The translations under genes were made by a program, and so were the position numbers. Shown piece by piece: positions 32,117-41,344 of a stretch of 64,000 bases of DNA. Numbering within the stretch: the first letter of the stretch is position 1; the number at the start of each line of letters is the position of its first letter. Origin of the DNA: Acholeplasma oculi (lineage in GTDB: Bacteria > Bacillota_I > Bacilli_A > Acholeplasmatales > Acholeplasmataceae); assembly GCF_900166985.1 (NCBI RefSeq), contig NZ_FUZK01000003.1, positions 1 through 64,000 on the forward strand, given 5' to 3'. The notes beneath the pieces were generated by a model. It saw nothing but the letters and a program-made list of their open reading frames with translations, did no database searches and was not told where the DNA came from.

Positions 32117-32623
32117 TCATCTTTCACAATCTTCTTCAATACAATATTTAATTCCTGTATCCTTTTCATACATTTTAATAAAAGTAGATAAAATATCTTC
32201 TTTTGTAACTTTTCCAGATAATCTTAACCCATGCGTAAAAGCAAGTGTAGGTGTTTCATTGATCTTTTGAAGTTCAGCATGTTCCAATTGATTTAATACA
32301 AATTTTCTACAGTTTTGGTTTAATAAATCCGCTTTTAATTCATTGATATCTATAAAAAATTTACCTAAACGATCAATTGATGTTAATAAATTTTTATTAG
32401 ATTGATAAATTTCAAAAATCTCCATTAAATATTTAATGCCTTGTTTCTTTCTTCTACCATATTGATAACAATCATGAAAAATATAGTTCGGTTCTACTTT
32501 CGGCAATGATCTAAAAAAGACATCGACTTTATCCTTATGATAAAAGTCTTTATATGCCATTTCAAACGCTTTTAACGTTTCGTAACTTTCGTTGTTAAAA
32601 TCAAACCAGAATTCTACACGCAT
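32117..32623 (-). CDS. DsbA-fold protein lacking the CxxC motif
   Basis: A 168-aa protein that looks like the DsbA/FrnE thioredoxin-like fold. The first strand and helix are VEFWFDFNNESYETLKAFEM, where DsbA proteins have a Cys pair after the first strand, but here there is none. A cis-Pro-like site is INETPTLAFTHG. The gene end encodes GIKYCIEEDCER, a Cys pair at the C-terminus. It may act in protein binding or stress signalling (as SpxH/YjbH-type adaptors do) rather than disulfide exchange; this is an inference. Confidence 0.6.
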   Translation of the reverse strand: MRVEFWFDFNNESYETLKAFEMAYKDFYHKDKVDVFFRSLPKVEPNYIFHDCYQYGRRKKQGIKYLMEIFEIYQSNKNLLTSIDRLGKFFIDINELKADLLNQNCRKFVLNQLEHAELQKINETPTLAFTHGLRLSGKVTKEDILSTFIKMYEKDTGIKYCIEEDCER

Positions 32624-32688
32624 AGAGCACCTCTACACCTATTTTAACATATCCAAAAATAAAAAACATGAATAGTTATAATTCATGT

Positions 32689-33138
32689 TTAAGGTTTAAT
32701 GTTCTCTGATATAAGTTGATGAATTGATGCTTCATTTTCACATGATCTTATCTTAGATTGATTATCATCTTTCAATAAGAATGTTGCAAGTTTACTTAGT
32801 AACTCTAAATGTTCTTTATGGTAACTTGATGGCATAGCTATTAAGAATACAATATCTATAGGTTTAGAATCGAGTGCATGATATTCAATAGGTTGATTCA
32901 ATCGAATAAATAATAATGTTGGAAATATCACTGATGCATCTTTTGCATGTGGAATTGCTAATCCATCACCAATACCTGTAGATATTTCGTTTTCTCTTGC
33001 CCAAAGTCCTTCTAGAAATTGTTCTTTGGAAGTTATTCTCATATCATTTTGTAACGTTTCTGCTAAAAACTCAAATAATTCATGTTTTGTTTTCAACGTT
33101 ACATTCAGTTGAATGTTTTTCTCATTAAATAAGTTCAT
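32689..33138 (-). CDS. Stand-alone PTS EIIA protein (fructose/Ntr type)
   Basis: A 149-aa EIIA domain of the fructose/mannitol/Ntr family. The phosphorylated His lies in GDGLAIPHAKD, followed by PTLLFIRLNQPIEY and VFLIAMPSSYHKEHLELLSKL. No EIIB or EIIC domain is near, so it is either a partner for components elsewhere or a regulatory phosphoacceptor downstream of enzyme I, whose gene lies at 20939-22648. Single gene. Confidence 0.85.
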   Translation of the reverse strand: MNLFNEKNIQLNVTLKTKHELFEFLAETLQNDMRITSKEQFLEGLWARENEISTGIGDGLAIPHAKDASVIFPTLLFIRLNQPIEYHALDSKPIDIVFLIAMPSSYHKEHLELLSKLATFLLKDDNQSKIRSCENEASIHQLISENIKP

Positions 33139-33417
33139 AATACTCTCTTTCTATATCCGAAAGTGATTATAAACTAAAATACATGGATTGTCAAAGTAAA
33201 CCATAATAGTATTTTTACATACACATAAATTATTTAGAATATGTGATTTTTTTTACCAATAGTTATGATTGATTTTAACGGTAAACTATTTAATTTTTCC
33301 TATTGAATGGTTTAAATCTGTAACTATACGGCTGTAAAATGTAAAAATCTAGTAATCTTATAAAAAAATAATATAATTAAAGTATCAATCATTCTACATG
33401 ATTAGGGGGATAAATTC

Positions 33418-33984
33418 TTGAAAAAGTTGTATATTTTACTTGGTTCAGTTGTTTTAATATTTGGTTTATTTGGTGTACTTTGGATGAGTGCATATAATGG
33501 TTATGTAGCTAAAAACAATGATGTCATCGAAAAAAGAGGGAATGTTTATGCAACACTTTCTGCTCGTTATGAGAAAATTTCTGCTTTTATTGATGCAATT
33601 GAAGGTGCAAATGCTACAGTTTTAGGATATTTAGAAACGATTATGGATGCTAGGGAAGCATTTGCAGATGCAATTGCATCAGGTAATCTATCCAATATCA
33701 ATGACACGATAACAGAATTAGATTCTACTTTCATTACATTAGTATCTTATATGGAAGATAATCCTAGTTCTTATAATACCGTTAACCTTTATGCTGGTTT
33801 TATGTCAGAGTTCTCAGCATCAACAAATGCTGTTGTATATGCAATTACACAATACAATACTTCAGTAACTGGACATAATAACCATATTCAAATGTTTCCT
33901 AATAATTTATTCGTTGGTTCAAATGGAACATATGAAGCCTTCGAATTGACAAATTATAATACACCATTACCAACATTTAATTAA
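33418..33984 (+). CDS. LemA-family membrane-anchored protein
   Basis: A 188-aa protein with one N-terminal membrane helix (residues 3-25) and a helical LemA domain: AYNGYVAKNNDVIEKRGNVY, ARYEKISAFIDAI and later NNHIQMFPNNLF, all usual LemA patterns. The start is TTG at 33418, behind TAGGGGGA. A TATAAT at 33372-33377 is the likely -10. It is followed after 4 bases by a TPM-domain lipoprotein gene, a frequent pairing. The function of LemA-TPM pairs is poorly known; an envelope-stress role is suggested in other bacteria. Confidence 0.85.
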   Translation: MKKLYILLGSVVLIFGLFGVLWMSAYNGYVAKNNDVIEKRGNVYATLSARYEKISAFIDAIEGANATVLGYLETIMDAREAFADAIASGNLSNINDTITELDSTFITLVSYMEDNPSSYNTVNLYAGFMSEFSASTNAVVYAITQYNTSVTGHNNHIQMFPNNLFVGSNGTYEAFELTNYNTPLPTFN

Positions 33985-33988
33985 TACT

Positions 33989-34792
33989 ATGTCTAATCTC
34001 TTAAAACGAGGTTTCTATATACTTTTGTTACTCTTTACCGTCTTCTTTTTGGTAAGTTGCGAAGCTAGTAATGTAAAAACCCTACATCCATCTGAATTAT
34101 TCTATATTCATGATGATGACCACATCTTATTAAACGCCACTCAATGGACGATTTTTGATTATGGGGTTGAGCTTTATGAGGATTCCAAATCAAATGATAT
34201 AGACTTTTCTATCAGAGGTTCTCAAGTGGTAGTTGTTGCTACCTATGAACTTGAATCTAACCTGGATTCCACTACACTTTTTAATGAGTGGGGTATTGGT
34301 GAAAACGATATGGGTATCTTGATCATTTTATTCTTTACAAGAGATGGTGAGGATTCTCTAGTTTCGAATGTGTTAGTAGAAATTGGTGCTCGTATGAGTA
34401 CGTATCTATCAGCATTTGAAGCTTCAAATTTGATGGATACGTATTTTTATGATCCACTTGTTCCTGATTTCAATTATGATTTAAAATTAATGCAATTTTA
34501 CTTTAAACTACTTGAAAAAATATATCTAGATATCTATGACTATTCTTCATATAACTATGATTCCTTTATCGATGAATACTTATACAATCAGTATGAATAC
34601 TTCGGTTCAATTCCTAGAAGCCAAACCTTTGAATTTACATGGGAAACCATACTATGGATTATCTTAGGAATCATTCTATTTGGTTTCGGTGGTTCACTTA
34701 CATACATATTCCCACTTTTCATCTTTAAAGGTCTTAAATCACCCTTTAAAGGTGGTGGTGGTAAATCCTTTGGCTATTGGTTTAAAAGATAA
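33989..34792 (+). CDS. TPM-domain lipoprotein (YgcG-like)
   Basis: A 267-aa protein with a lipoprotein signal (FYILLLLFTVFFLVSC, Cys near residue 25), a TPM domain (about 40-190) with LFNEWGIGENDMGILIILFF and GARMSTYLSAFEA, then a membrane helix (about 220-245) and a Gly-rich tail (FKGGGGKSFGYWF). TPM domains bind metal and sometimes have phosphatase activity; they accompany LemA as here. It starts 4 bases after the lemA-type gene stop. Confidence 0.8.
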   Translation: MSNLLKRGFYILLLLFTVFFLVSCEASNVKTLHPSELFYIHDDDHILLNATQWTIFDYGVELYEDSKSNDIDFSIRGSQVVVVATYELESNLDSTTLFNEWGIGENDMGILIILFFTRDGEDSLVSNVLVEIGARMSTYLSAFEASNLMDTYFYDPLVPDFNYDLKLMQFYFKLLEKIYLDIYDYSSYNYDSFIDEYLYNQYEYFGSIPRSQTFEFTWETILWIILGIILFGFGGSLTYIFPLFIFKGLKSPFKGGGGKSFGYWFKR

Positions 34793-34801
34793 CGTATAAA
34801 T

Positions 34802-34852
34802 AAAGCATCTATATTCATCTTGATCTTTTAAGATGTTAACTATAGATGCTTT
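34802..34852. terminator. Bidirectional terminator
   Basis: AAAGCATCTATA (34802-34813) pairs with TATAGATGCTTT (34841-34852), with a small inner stem CATCT/AGATG. It lies between the TPM lipoprotein gene and the convergent proC and is followed by a T-run. Confidence 0.85.
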
Positions 34853-34864
34853 TTTAATTTATTT

Positions 34865-35665
34865 TTATTTATTCATTTTATCAAACTTTATAGTTGTTTG
34901 ATGGATAGCATGTTGAATGTTTTTCTCAATTTCTATTTTTTTTAATGCTTCCACTCCTTCAATGGTTGAACCTCCTTTGGAACATACATGATCAATGAGT
35001 TCTTCAAGTTTTAAATGAGATGATTGAACCATATATCCAGTACCAATAAAAGATTGTACTGTTAATGTTTTAGCAACTTCTTCAGTTAAACCCATATTAA
35101 TTCCGTAATCCATAAGTGATTTCATAAAAGTCATTATGAATGCTGGTGATGAACCACTGATAGTACTTAAAATGTTTAACTTTTTTTCATCAATTTTGAC
35201 ACATGCACCAAAACTTATAAATATAGAATATACATCATCAATAATTCTTGGGTCAAGCCCTTCATTAAAGCTCATCCCTGTCATACCATACCCAACCATA
35301 GAAGGTGTATTAGGAATTGTTCTTACAATATTTGGAATCCCCTTTGTCATAAGCGTTAATTTCTCAATTGTAAATGAAGGTGTTATTGATATAATTGTCT
35401 GATGTTTTTTTAATAAGGGTAAAATTTCAGTAATAACATCTAAATATGCATTAGGTTTTACCGCTATAACAATGTAATCTACTTCTTGAGCGACTAAGGC
35501 ATTACTAGAACGTGTTAAAACACCATAGGTATTTTCAATATACTTTAATCGTTCATCTGTAAGTGTATGCACATAAATATCACTTGGTTTAAACTTTTTA
35601 GATGCTACCATACCTTGGATCATCGCCTCACCCATACGTCCACAACCCATAAAACCTATTTTCAT
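34865..35665 (-). CDS. proC: Pyrroline-5-carboxylate reductase
   Basis: A 266-aa NADPH-dependent enzyme making proline from pyrroline-5-carboxylate. The Rossmann motif is KIGFMGCGRMGEAMIQGM, followed by IVIAVKPNAY, RTIPNTPSMVGYGMT, and the dimer-domain signature ISGSSPAFIMTFMKSLMDYG. The start at 35665 follows GGAGGTAAACAT; the frame has a further ATG 15 bases upstream without such a site. Length normal, single gene. Confidence 0.9.
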   Translation of the reverse strand: MKIGFMGCGRMGEAMIQGMVASKKFKPSDIYVHTLTDERLKYIENTYGVLTRSSNALVAQEVDYIVIAVKPNAYLDVITEILPLLKKHQTIISITPSFTIEKLTLMTKGIPNIVRTIPNTPSMVGYGMTGMSFNEGLDPRIIDDVYSIFISFGACVKIDEKKLNILSTISGSSPAFIMTFMKSLMDYGINMGLTEEVAKTLTVQSFIGTGYMVQSSHLKLEELIDHVCSKGGSTIEGVEALKKIEIEKNIQHAIHQTTIKFDKMNK

Positions 35666-35755
35666 TATGTTTACCTCCAATTTGTATCTATGTTATTATA
35701 TCAAAAAAAGAAAAGACAATTTGCTTATGAAATGCAAATTGCTAGTTTGATGTTT

Positions 35756-36670
35756 CTATTTGCTCAACGTATAATTTCCAATGCCTTTTATTTTAGACTT
35801 ATACATCGCATCATCCCCTAAGTTAAGGAGCATATGATAATCTTTATTGGTTGGAGTGATTTTTACAATTCCAATCGATACACTAATACCTAGTGCTTTA
35901 GAAATTTCGTTTAAATTTTCTATGCTTTCAATTAATTTTTTAGCACGATTGATGATATCTTCTTCAGAATGATCATAACAGTACATTGCAAACTCATCCC
36001 CACCTAACCTGTAATATAAAACATTATATTCCCAATTTTGAATAAAGAAGTCTGCAATATCTACTAAAAACTTATCACCTGCTTGATGTCCATATTGATC
36101 ATTAATACGTTTGAATCCATCAATATCTAAATATAGAAAATAAGAACGTTCTGTATTGCTTAGATAGCTCATGTGTTTTTTTAATGTTTCTCTACTAAAA
36201 AGTCTTGTTAGTGAATCTTGATAAGTCTTTTGATAATGAATAATATCAATCGGTGTGCTTTCATATACTCTAAAAACATGTCCTAATACAAGATTATATG
36301 TTTTATTTCTTCTAAGTCCTACATATAACCAAAGGGGTTCTGGATTTCTTTTGACTGGTATATATAAGAATAATTCGTCATAAAATGTATTAAACTGATT
36401 TTTAATAGATTCGATGAAATTATATTTACCTTCAACATCTGCCAGTAAGTTATTGGGTTCAACAAAATTAAGTAGGTTTTTAGCCTCAATCTCTTCAAAA
36501 TGAGGTAAACCAATTTGTTCTAGATTTCCATTAATAATATAGCACTTTTTAGGTAATTCATTCAAATCACATACGAAAAAGACTTGTCTGCTATCTGCAA
36601 ACAATATATCTTTCATCATATTAAGTTTATACTTTTCTTGAAGCTTTAAAATGATGGATTCATGTTCCAT
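35756..36670 (-). CDS. Soluble GGDEF diguanylate cyclase
   Basis: A 304-aa protein without membrane helices. Residues 1-135 form an unrecognised sensor-like domain (PAS-like in size, with LYVGLRRNKTYNLVLGHVF). The GGDEF domain has DIDGFKRINDQYGHQAGDKFL and the active site YYRLGGDEFAMY. The product-inhibition RxxD site is absent (EYNV at that place). It should produce cyclic di-GMP. Second such enzyme in the window besides the membrane-bound one at 11453-12622. Confidence 0.85.
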   Translation of the reverse strand: MEHESIILKLQEKYKLNMMKDILFADSRQVFFVCDLNELPKKCYIINGNLEQIGLPHFEEIEAKNLLNFVEPNNLLADVEGKYNFIESIKNQFNTFYDELFLYIPVKRNPEPLWLYVGLRRNKTYNLVLGHVFRVYESTPIDIIHYQKTYQDSLTRLFSRETLKKHMSYLSNTERSYFLYLDIDGFKRINDQYGHQAGDKFLVDIADFFIQNWEYNVLYYRLGGDEFAMYCYDHSEEDIINRAKKLIESIENLNEISKALGISVSIGIVKITPTNKDYHMLLNLGDDAMYKSKIKGIGNYTLSK

Positions 36671-36875
36671 TTAAATTTATAACCTGCTTCATTTTACTAT
36701 CGAACTCACATATCTTTTCTCCCAAATAAATATGTTAATTCATACTCATAGTATATTATATTTTCATTGTATCATAGGAGATATCAAAATACTTGAAATT
36801 TTATAAATATATAAATAATCATTTGATGAAGATGTATCATATAATAATGGTATAAGAAAGTGAGTGATCTTAAAT

Positions 36876-37589
36876 ATGAAGATATTTAAAAAAATTATGA
36901 AGTGGTTATTAATTTCTATTACATCTTTAATATTACTAATGATTGTTGGTTTATATATCTATACATTGGATGCATCTAAACCACTTGATGAAATGTATAC
37001 AGAAATTGAACTTTTAGAAAGAGACTCTTTTGAATTAAAAAATGAGTGGGATGTCATCACACTCATTCCAGAGAATCCTGTTGCAAACATTGTATTTATA
37101 CCCGGTGGGAAAGTATATGCTGAAAGCTATTTATATTTAGCTTATCAACTAGCACTTGAAGGATATCAAGTTCATGTAACTAAGAATTTATTTCATCTAG
37201 CAATTTTAACGCCATTTCATTTTAATAAATTTTTATCGAATGAACTGGACAATATTGTAATCGGTCATTCTTTAGGTGGTACAGTTGGCGGATTACTAGC
37301 CAATGATGCTAGAGTTTCAAAACTAATATTACTGGGAAGCTATACAACCAATTTAATAATGCATGCAGATGTATTACTCATTCGTGCAGAAAATGACCTG
37401 GTTTTAAATATTAATGCTTATCTATTAAGTTATTCCAATTATGTATCTTATGAAACAAAAACCATTCCAGGTGGCAATCATGCAGGTTTTGGTTGGTATG
37501 GTGTTCAATCAGGTGATGGTAATGCTTTAATAAGTATTAAAGAACAACAAGACCAAACGATTGATTATATTGTAGAGTTCTTAACTTAA
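36876..37589 (+). CDS. Membrane-anchored alpha/beta hydrolase
   Basis: A 237-aa protein with an N-terminal membrane helix (about 5-30) and an alpha/beta-hydrolase domain. The nucleophile elbow is IVIGHSLGGTVGG, the acid Asp is in IRAENDLV and the His is in PGGNHAGFG, a complete triad. The start at 36876 (ATG) is preferred to an in-frame GTG at 36864, because AAAGTGAG fits the ATG better. Probably a lipase/esterase-like enzyme on the outer membrane face; substrate unknown. Confidence 0.75.
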   Translation: MKIFKKIMKWLLISITSLILLMIVGLYIYTLDASKPLDEMYTEIELLERDSFELKNEWDVITLIPENPVANIVFIPGGKVYAESYLYLAYQLALEGYQVHVTKNLFHLAILTPFHFNKFLSNELDNIVIGHSLGGTVGGLLANDARVSKLILLGSYTTNLIMHADVLLIRAENDLVLNINAYLLSYSNYVSYETKTIPGGNHAGFGWYGVQSGDGNALISIKEQQDQTIDYIVEFLT

Positions 37590-37593
37590 ATAG

Positions 37594-37998
37594 TTATTCT
37601 AATCGAAAAGGTTTATTGAATGAACCAATTTCAATGAGATTACCCTCAGGATCAGCAATATAACATGTTCTTTGACCCCAAGGCATTGTATCTGGATATT
37701 TAATGGGTGTTGCACCTTTTAAAATGACTGCTTCAAACCTGAGATCAACTTCTTCAAACGTATCAACATATAAAGCAATTTCTATATGTCCATGTACGCC
37801 GTCCGCATAATTAAAAGACTGCTTCGTCAGTTTTTCTATATCTTTTCGACCATAAAGTAAAAAGAGTGTTTGATCTTTTATTAAGTAAACATGCTCTGTA
37901 TCAAGGGATTCCTTAATCTCGAAACCTAAAACATCTCTATAGAATTGAATCATCTTAGACATGTCATTAACAAATAATCCAAAACCATCTAATCTCAT
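37594..37998 (-). CDS. VOC-family (glyoxalase-like) protein
   Basis: A 134-aa protein of the vicinal-oxygen-chelate fold: two beta-alpha-beta units, LDGFGLFVNDMSKMIQFYRD and DGVHGHIEIALYVDTFEEVD, ending in RTCYIADPEGNLIEI, the usual last strand with the metal-ligand Glu. Metal ligands (His and Glu) are present, so it may be an enzyme or a resistance protein; the substrate is unknown. The start at 37998 follows TGGAGGA. It is convergent with the hydrolase gene, whose stop is 4 bases away. Confidence 0.8.
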   Translation of the reverse strand: MRLDGFGLFVNDMSKMIQFYRDVLGFEIKESLDTEHVYLIKDQTLFLLYGRKDIEKLTKQSFNYADGVHGHIEIALYVDTFEEVDLRFEAVILKGATPIKYPDTMPWGQRTCYIADPEGNLIEIGSFNKPFRLE

Positions 37999-38075
37999 AA
38001 ATCCTCCATTCATATTATCAAATTAATATACTTTATGACTTGATTATACTATAATAACCACAAGGGGTGTAAAAT

Positions 38076-38420
38076 ATGAGACCAGATAGACCAAATTTCA
38101 ATGTTAAGAATGAACCAATCCCTAACAAAGGATTTCAAACTCGAAGACAAGCATATTCAAAAAAAGAATATGATCGTGGTGTCGATGAAATGGATGCTAA
38201 AAATCCATTTTTAGATGGTACATTGTTAAGTAGTGAAAAAGACAAAGATGATTTAGAACCAGATTTTGAAATGGAAAAACCTTATCTTTTCCAACAAGGT
38301 AACCTTAAAAGAAAAGTTCGATACGATAAAATTTTAATGCTGACATTTTTAACGGTTTTCGTTGTTGGTTTAACTTTTGGTACAATATATATCATACTTT
38401 TATTACTTTCAATAGTTTAA
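38076..38420 (+). CDS. Tail-anchored small protein, unknown function
   Basis: A 114-aa protein with a polar, charged N-terminal part (RPDRPNFNVKNEP and acidic DKDDLEPDFEME) and one C-terminal membrane helix (about residues 86-112), so it is probably anchored by its tail with the N-terminus in the cytoplasm. An AAGGGGT ribosome site stands before the ATG. A terminator follows. No family recognised. Confidence 0.6.
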   Translation: MRPDRPNFNVKNEPIPNKGFQTRRQAYSKKEYDRGVDEMDAKNPFLDGTLLSSEKDKDDLEPDFEMEKPYLFQQGNLKRKVRYDKILMLTFLTVFVVGLTFGTIYIILLLLSIV

Positions 38421-38440
38421 CTAAATCCAGTGTATAAATA

Positions 38441-38473
38441 AAAGCGTTCTTTTGGGTAAAAGAACGCATTTTT
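38441..38473. terminator. Bidirectional terminator
   Basis: GCGTTCTTTT (38444-38453) pairs perfectly with AAAAGAACGC (38458-38467) around GGGT, with A and T runs outside, between convergent genes. Confidence 0.9.
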
Positions 38474-38477
38474 AATA

Positions 38478-39068
38478 TTATCTTTTCTCTTTTAATAAAG
38501 GAATTAGCTTAAGTACACCTAATATGATACTCACAGGTAACCCAACCATTATAGCACTCAATAAATAGTAATGAAATGTAACTTCCGTATGAAACGATTG
38601 AAATGTTGGAGCCAATAGGAATGATATGGTTTGACCTATTAAAGATAATATGATCAGTATCATGTAAAATATTTTTTTCGAACGCGTGAAGGAATAAGTA
38701 TTTTTATGAAGTAGCTTGATTCCTACGCCTATCATAAATCCAAATGGTATTGCATGTAATATAACAAGTGCAATGAAGAAAAAATTCGTTATAGAAAATT
38801 CCGTTACAGCATAGGTTTTTAAAAGGTATAACCCAATGAAACTCAGTGTTCCTATGATTAGAATTTCTATATTGAAGATGACATTTTTATGCGAAACAAG
38901 GTTATTAGATTTATCTTTTCGATACACCATGAACATATGTATAAAGAAAATACATTCTAGTACTAAAAATGTTATGAGTGCATATATATCCTTAGTTGAA
39001 AACATATATACCAATAAACCTGTTAATAACGGTAGAATCGTTAGATAAAACCCTTTGTCAATTTTCAT
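38478..39068 (-). CDS. Multi-pass membrane protein, unknown function
   Basis: A 196-aa protein with about six membrane helices and short loops, starting MKIDKGFYLTILPLLTGLLV. No transport or enzyme motif could be recognised. It is preceded by AAAGGGGTAT, a good ribosome site, and stands alone between a terminator and the YdeI-like gene. Confidence 0.6.
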   Translation of the reverse strand: MKIDKGFYLTILPLLTGLLVYMFSTKDIYALITFLVLECIFFIHMFMVYRKDKSNNLVSHKNVIFNIEILIIGTLSFIGLYLLKTYAVTEFSITNFFFIALVILHAIPFGFMIGVGIKLLHKNTYSFTRSKKIFYMILIILSLIGQTISFLLAPTFQSFHTEVTFHYYLLSAIMVGLPVSIILGVLKLIPLLKEKR

Positions 39069-39144
39069 AAAATACCCCTTTAAAGTTTTTATAATTATAC
39101 ATGAAATTTTAAGTAATATGAAGTGAAATGATAATGGATGATAC

Positions 39145-39720
39145 TTAATAATCTATTAATCTACCAAAATCATTCCAAGAACCATACATTTTTCCAAGTT
39201 TTGTCTCAGAGATTAATTTATGAATTCTCTTTTCAAATAATAATTTTTGTTCTTTAACTTGAATAATAGAGTCCATGCGTATAATCTGATAAAGTATTGG
39301 GAAACTTTTAAATGTATCCAAAACATTTGATTCTTCTAATTTATTTAAAATAATTTCATCAAATAGATATGTTGAATCTAAATCAGGTAAGGTTTCATAA
39401 CCTTTTTTTGTCATATATCCTAACTTGATTAATCTTCTAGCTCGTTCTTTGTTGAGTTCTGTCCAATGACTTTTTTTCCTTCTTGGTGAAATTCTTTGAA
39501 GAAAAACTCCTTCCTTATAAGAAACTTTTACACTATCAATCCATCCAAAACAAATAGCTTCTTCAACAACATCTAAATATAACAGTGTATTTTCTTTAGG
39601 CTTTATACTTACATATAGCCAACAAAAAGGAAATTGATCACTTATGTTTAAAAACCATGTTCTAAGTTCATTTCTATCCTTAAAAGTAAGGATATTTTCC
39701 ATATTCATGATTGAATTCAT
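39145..39720 (-). CDS. YdeI/OmpD-associated family protein
   Basis: A 191-aa protein of the YdeI family: RNELRTWFLNIS, YLDVVEEAICFGWIDSVKVS, the pattern ISPRRKKSHWTELNKERA, and LIKLGYMTKKG. Members are linked by annotation to peptide resistance, but their molecular role is not established. It starts 7 bases after the queG-like stop and is probably cotranscribed with it. Alternative starts (codons 5 and 7) exist; no strong ribosome site distinguishes them. Confidence 0.8.
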   Translation of the reverse strand: MNSIMNMENILTFKDRNELRTWFLNISDQFPFCWLYVSIKPKENTLLYLDVVEEAICFGWIDSVKVSYKEGVFLQRISPRRKKSHWTELNKERARRLIKLGYMTKKGYETLPDLDSTYLFDEIILNKLEESNVLDTFKSFPILYQIIRMDSIIQVKEQKLLFEKRIHKLISETKLGKMYGSWNDFGRLIDY

Positions 39721-39726
39721 AGTATT

Positions 39727-40650
39727 TTATTCACTCGATTCGTTTATGTCAAATTTTTCTAGCTTACTTAAGATATATTGAGCATCTTTTTTATACCATG
39801 ATGGATATTTATCATCATGTATAGATGCCTCAATTTTTGAATTATAATTAGTATTTTTTTGTCTTAGAAGTATGGTTAATGCATTTCTAAGTAAAATCGT
39901 TTTACCTCTCCATGTATATGCATGTTTTCCATATTTATTCATAAATTCTTTTTGTGACAAGTCAAATAAGTCATCGATTAATACATAGGCTGTTGGTTTG
40001 GCGTGAAACGCTTCTGTTTTAGTTGAATTCACGTCTTTATTGTATGGACAAACTCTTTGACATATGTCACAGCCCATCAGTAATGCATTTTTAGCAATTT
40101 CTTCTTCTGTTAAACTTCTTTTGGCTTGATTATAACCACTAATGCATGTGTCCCAATCAAAACCATTATCTAGCGCTTTTACAGGACAAGCTTTTATGCA
40201 TATGGTACATGTACCACATGAATCATTATTTTCTACAATAACCTCAGGAAACTTCTCTTTTGTTAAGACGAGTCCTATAAAGAAATAACTTCCTAATTCT
40301 TTATGTATCATCAGGTTATTTTTTCCATGAAATGCTAAACCCGTCATTTCTAAGCATTTACGTTCATTAATGGTGTGATTATCAACAAGCGCTTTATATT
40401 CAATATCTAAACCTTTTAAAGTCTCATGCATCAGTGTTTTCATCACATCATGATAATCAAACCCATATGTATACATTGAAGCCGTTAATCGGTCTCTTTC
40501 ATGTTTTAAATATGCATTAGGATAGCCAAGTCCAACAACAAAAATAGATTCATAACCTATTAAGTTTGCGTCAAATCGCTTGGATAAATATCGATTTGCA
40601 TCAATTACTCCAACCATATCAAATGCTTCTTTTAACTTTTCATAAACCAT
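39727..40650 (-). CDS. queG: Epoxyqueuosine reductase-like iron-sulfur protein
   Basis: A 307-aa protein with two 4Fe-4S motifs, CGTCTICIKACP and CDICQRVCP, after a DUF1730-type N-terminal domain. This is the layout of QueG, which completes queuosine in tRNA anticodons using cobalamin. It is shorter than most QueG proteins (about 350-390 aa), lacking most of the C-terminal HEAT region. The start at 40650 has GAGGTC upstream; the frame is open for 45 more bases. No other queuosine gene is in the window. A ferredoxin-like protein of other function is the alternative. Confidence 0.8.
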   Translation of the reverse strand: MVYEKLKEAFDMVGVIDANRYLSKRFDANLIGYESIFVVGLGYPNAYLKHERDRLTASMYTYGFDYHDVMKTLMHETLKGLDIEYKALVDNHTINERKCLEMTGLAFHGKNNLMIHKELGSYFFIGLVLTKEKFPEVIVENNDSCGTCTICIKACPVKALDNGFDWDTCISGYNQAKRSLTEEEIAKNALLMGCDICQRVCPYNKDVNSTKTEAFHAKPTAYVLIDDLFDLSQKEFMNKYGKHAYTWRGKTILLRNALTILLRQKNTNYNSKIEASIHDDKYPSWYKKDAQYILSKLEKFDINESSE

Positions 40651-40789
40651 CAACTTAGACCTCATACTATTTATGTAAATTATATCATATCTCATGTTTT
40701 AGGATACTTTTCTTCGTTAAAGTTGCATATGCATTGATAAAGTTATTAAAACGTGATAACCTAGTATCAATAACTAGATGGAGGTTATG

Positions 40790-41332
40790 ATGGATTTAGA
40801 AATCAAAGAATGGATTCAAAATGTTGAGTCTATGAGATTACCTAGATGGAATGATTTACCGGATATAGAATTATATTCTGAGCAAGTTATTTCATATGTT
40901 AATAATCAGTTAAAATATATTTTTATAAACTACCCAGAACAAAAAGACAATATGATGACAGCATCTATGATTAACAATTATGTCAAAAACAAAATAATGA
41001 CACCACCTATAAACAAAAAATATAAGAAATCTCATGTTGCATTTCTTATAACCATTACAGTTTTAAAACAGGTTGGTAATTTAAAAGATGTTCAAAAGGG
41101 TATTTTACACTTAACAACAGTTTTAGGCAGGGTTGAGGCTTATGATACTTTTGTTGAGTTTTTAGAACAATCACTGAAAACTTCAGTAAATGAGTTATTA
41201 GAAAAACCAGATACAACTTATTATTTAAAACGAGTTTCTATTGATTTACTACCTTTAAAAACAGCAACCTTAGCATTCACTTCGGTCATGCTATCTAGAT
41301 ATCTATTTTCAAAAATAAATACTAATTCCTAA
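40790..41332 (+). CDS. DUF1836-domain protein
   Basis: A 180-aa protein of the DUF1836 family, with the family pattern RLPRWNDLPDIELYSEQVI, then MTASMINNYVKNKI and KKYKKSHVAFLITITVLKQV, which looks like a MerR/HTH-type DNA-binding fold. A transcriptional regulator is likely but its target is unknown. The start at 40790 is chosen from the site TGGAGG 5 bases upstream; ATGs at 40778 and 40787 are less well placed. It is 12 bases before degV, in one transcript, as often found in Firmicutes. Confidence 0.8.
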   Translation: MDLEIKEWIQNVESMRLPRWNDLPDIELYSEQVISYVNNQLKYIFINYPEQKDNMMTASMINNYVKNKIMTPPINKKYKKSHVAFLITITVLKQVGNLKDVQKGILHLTTVLGRVEAYDTFVEFLEQSLKTSVNELLEKPDTTYYLKRVSIDLLPLKTATLAFTSVMLSRYLFSKINTNS

Positions 41333-41344
41333 GGAGAATAAACA

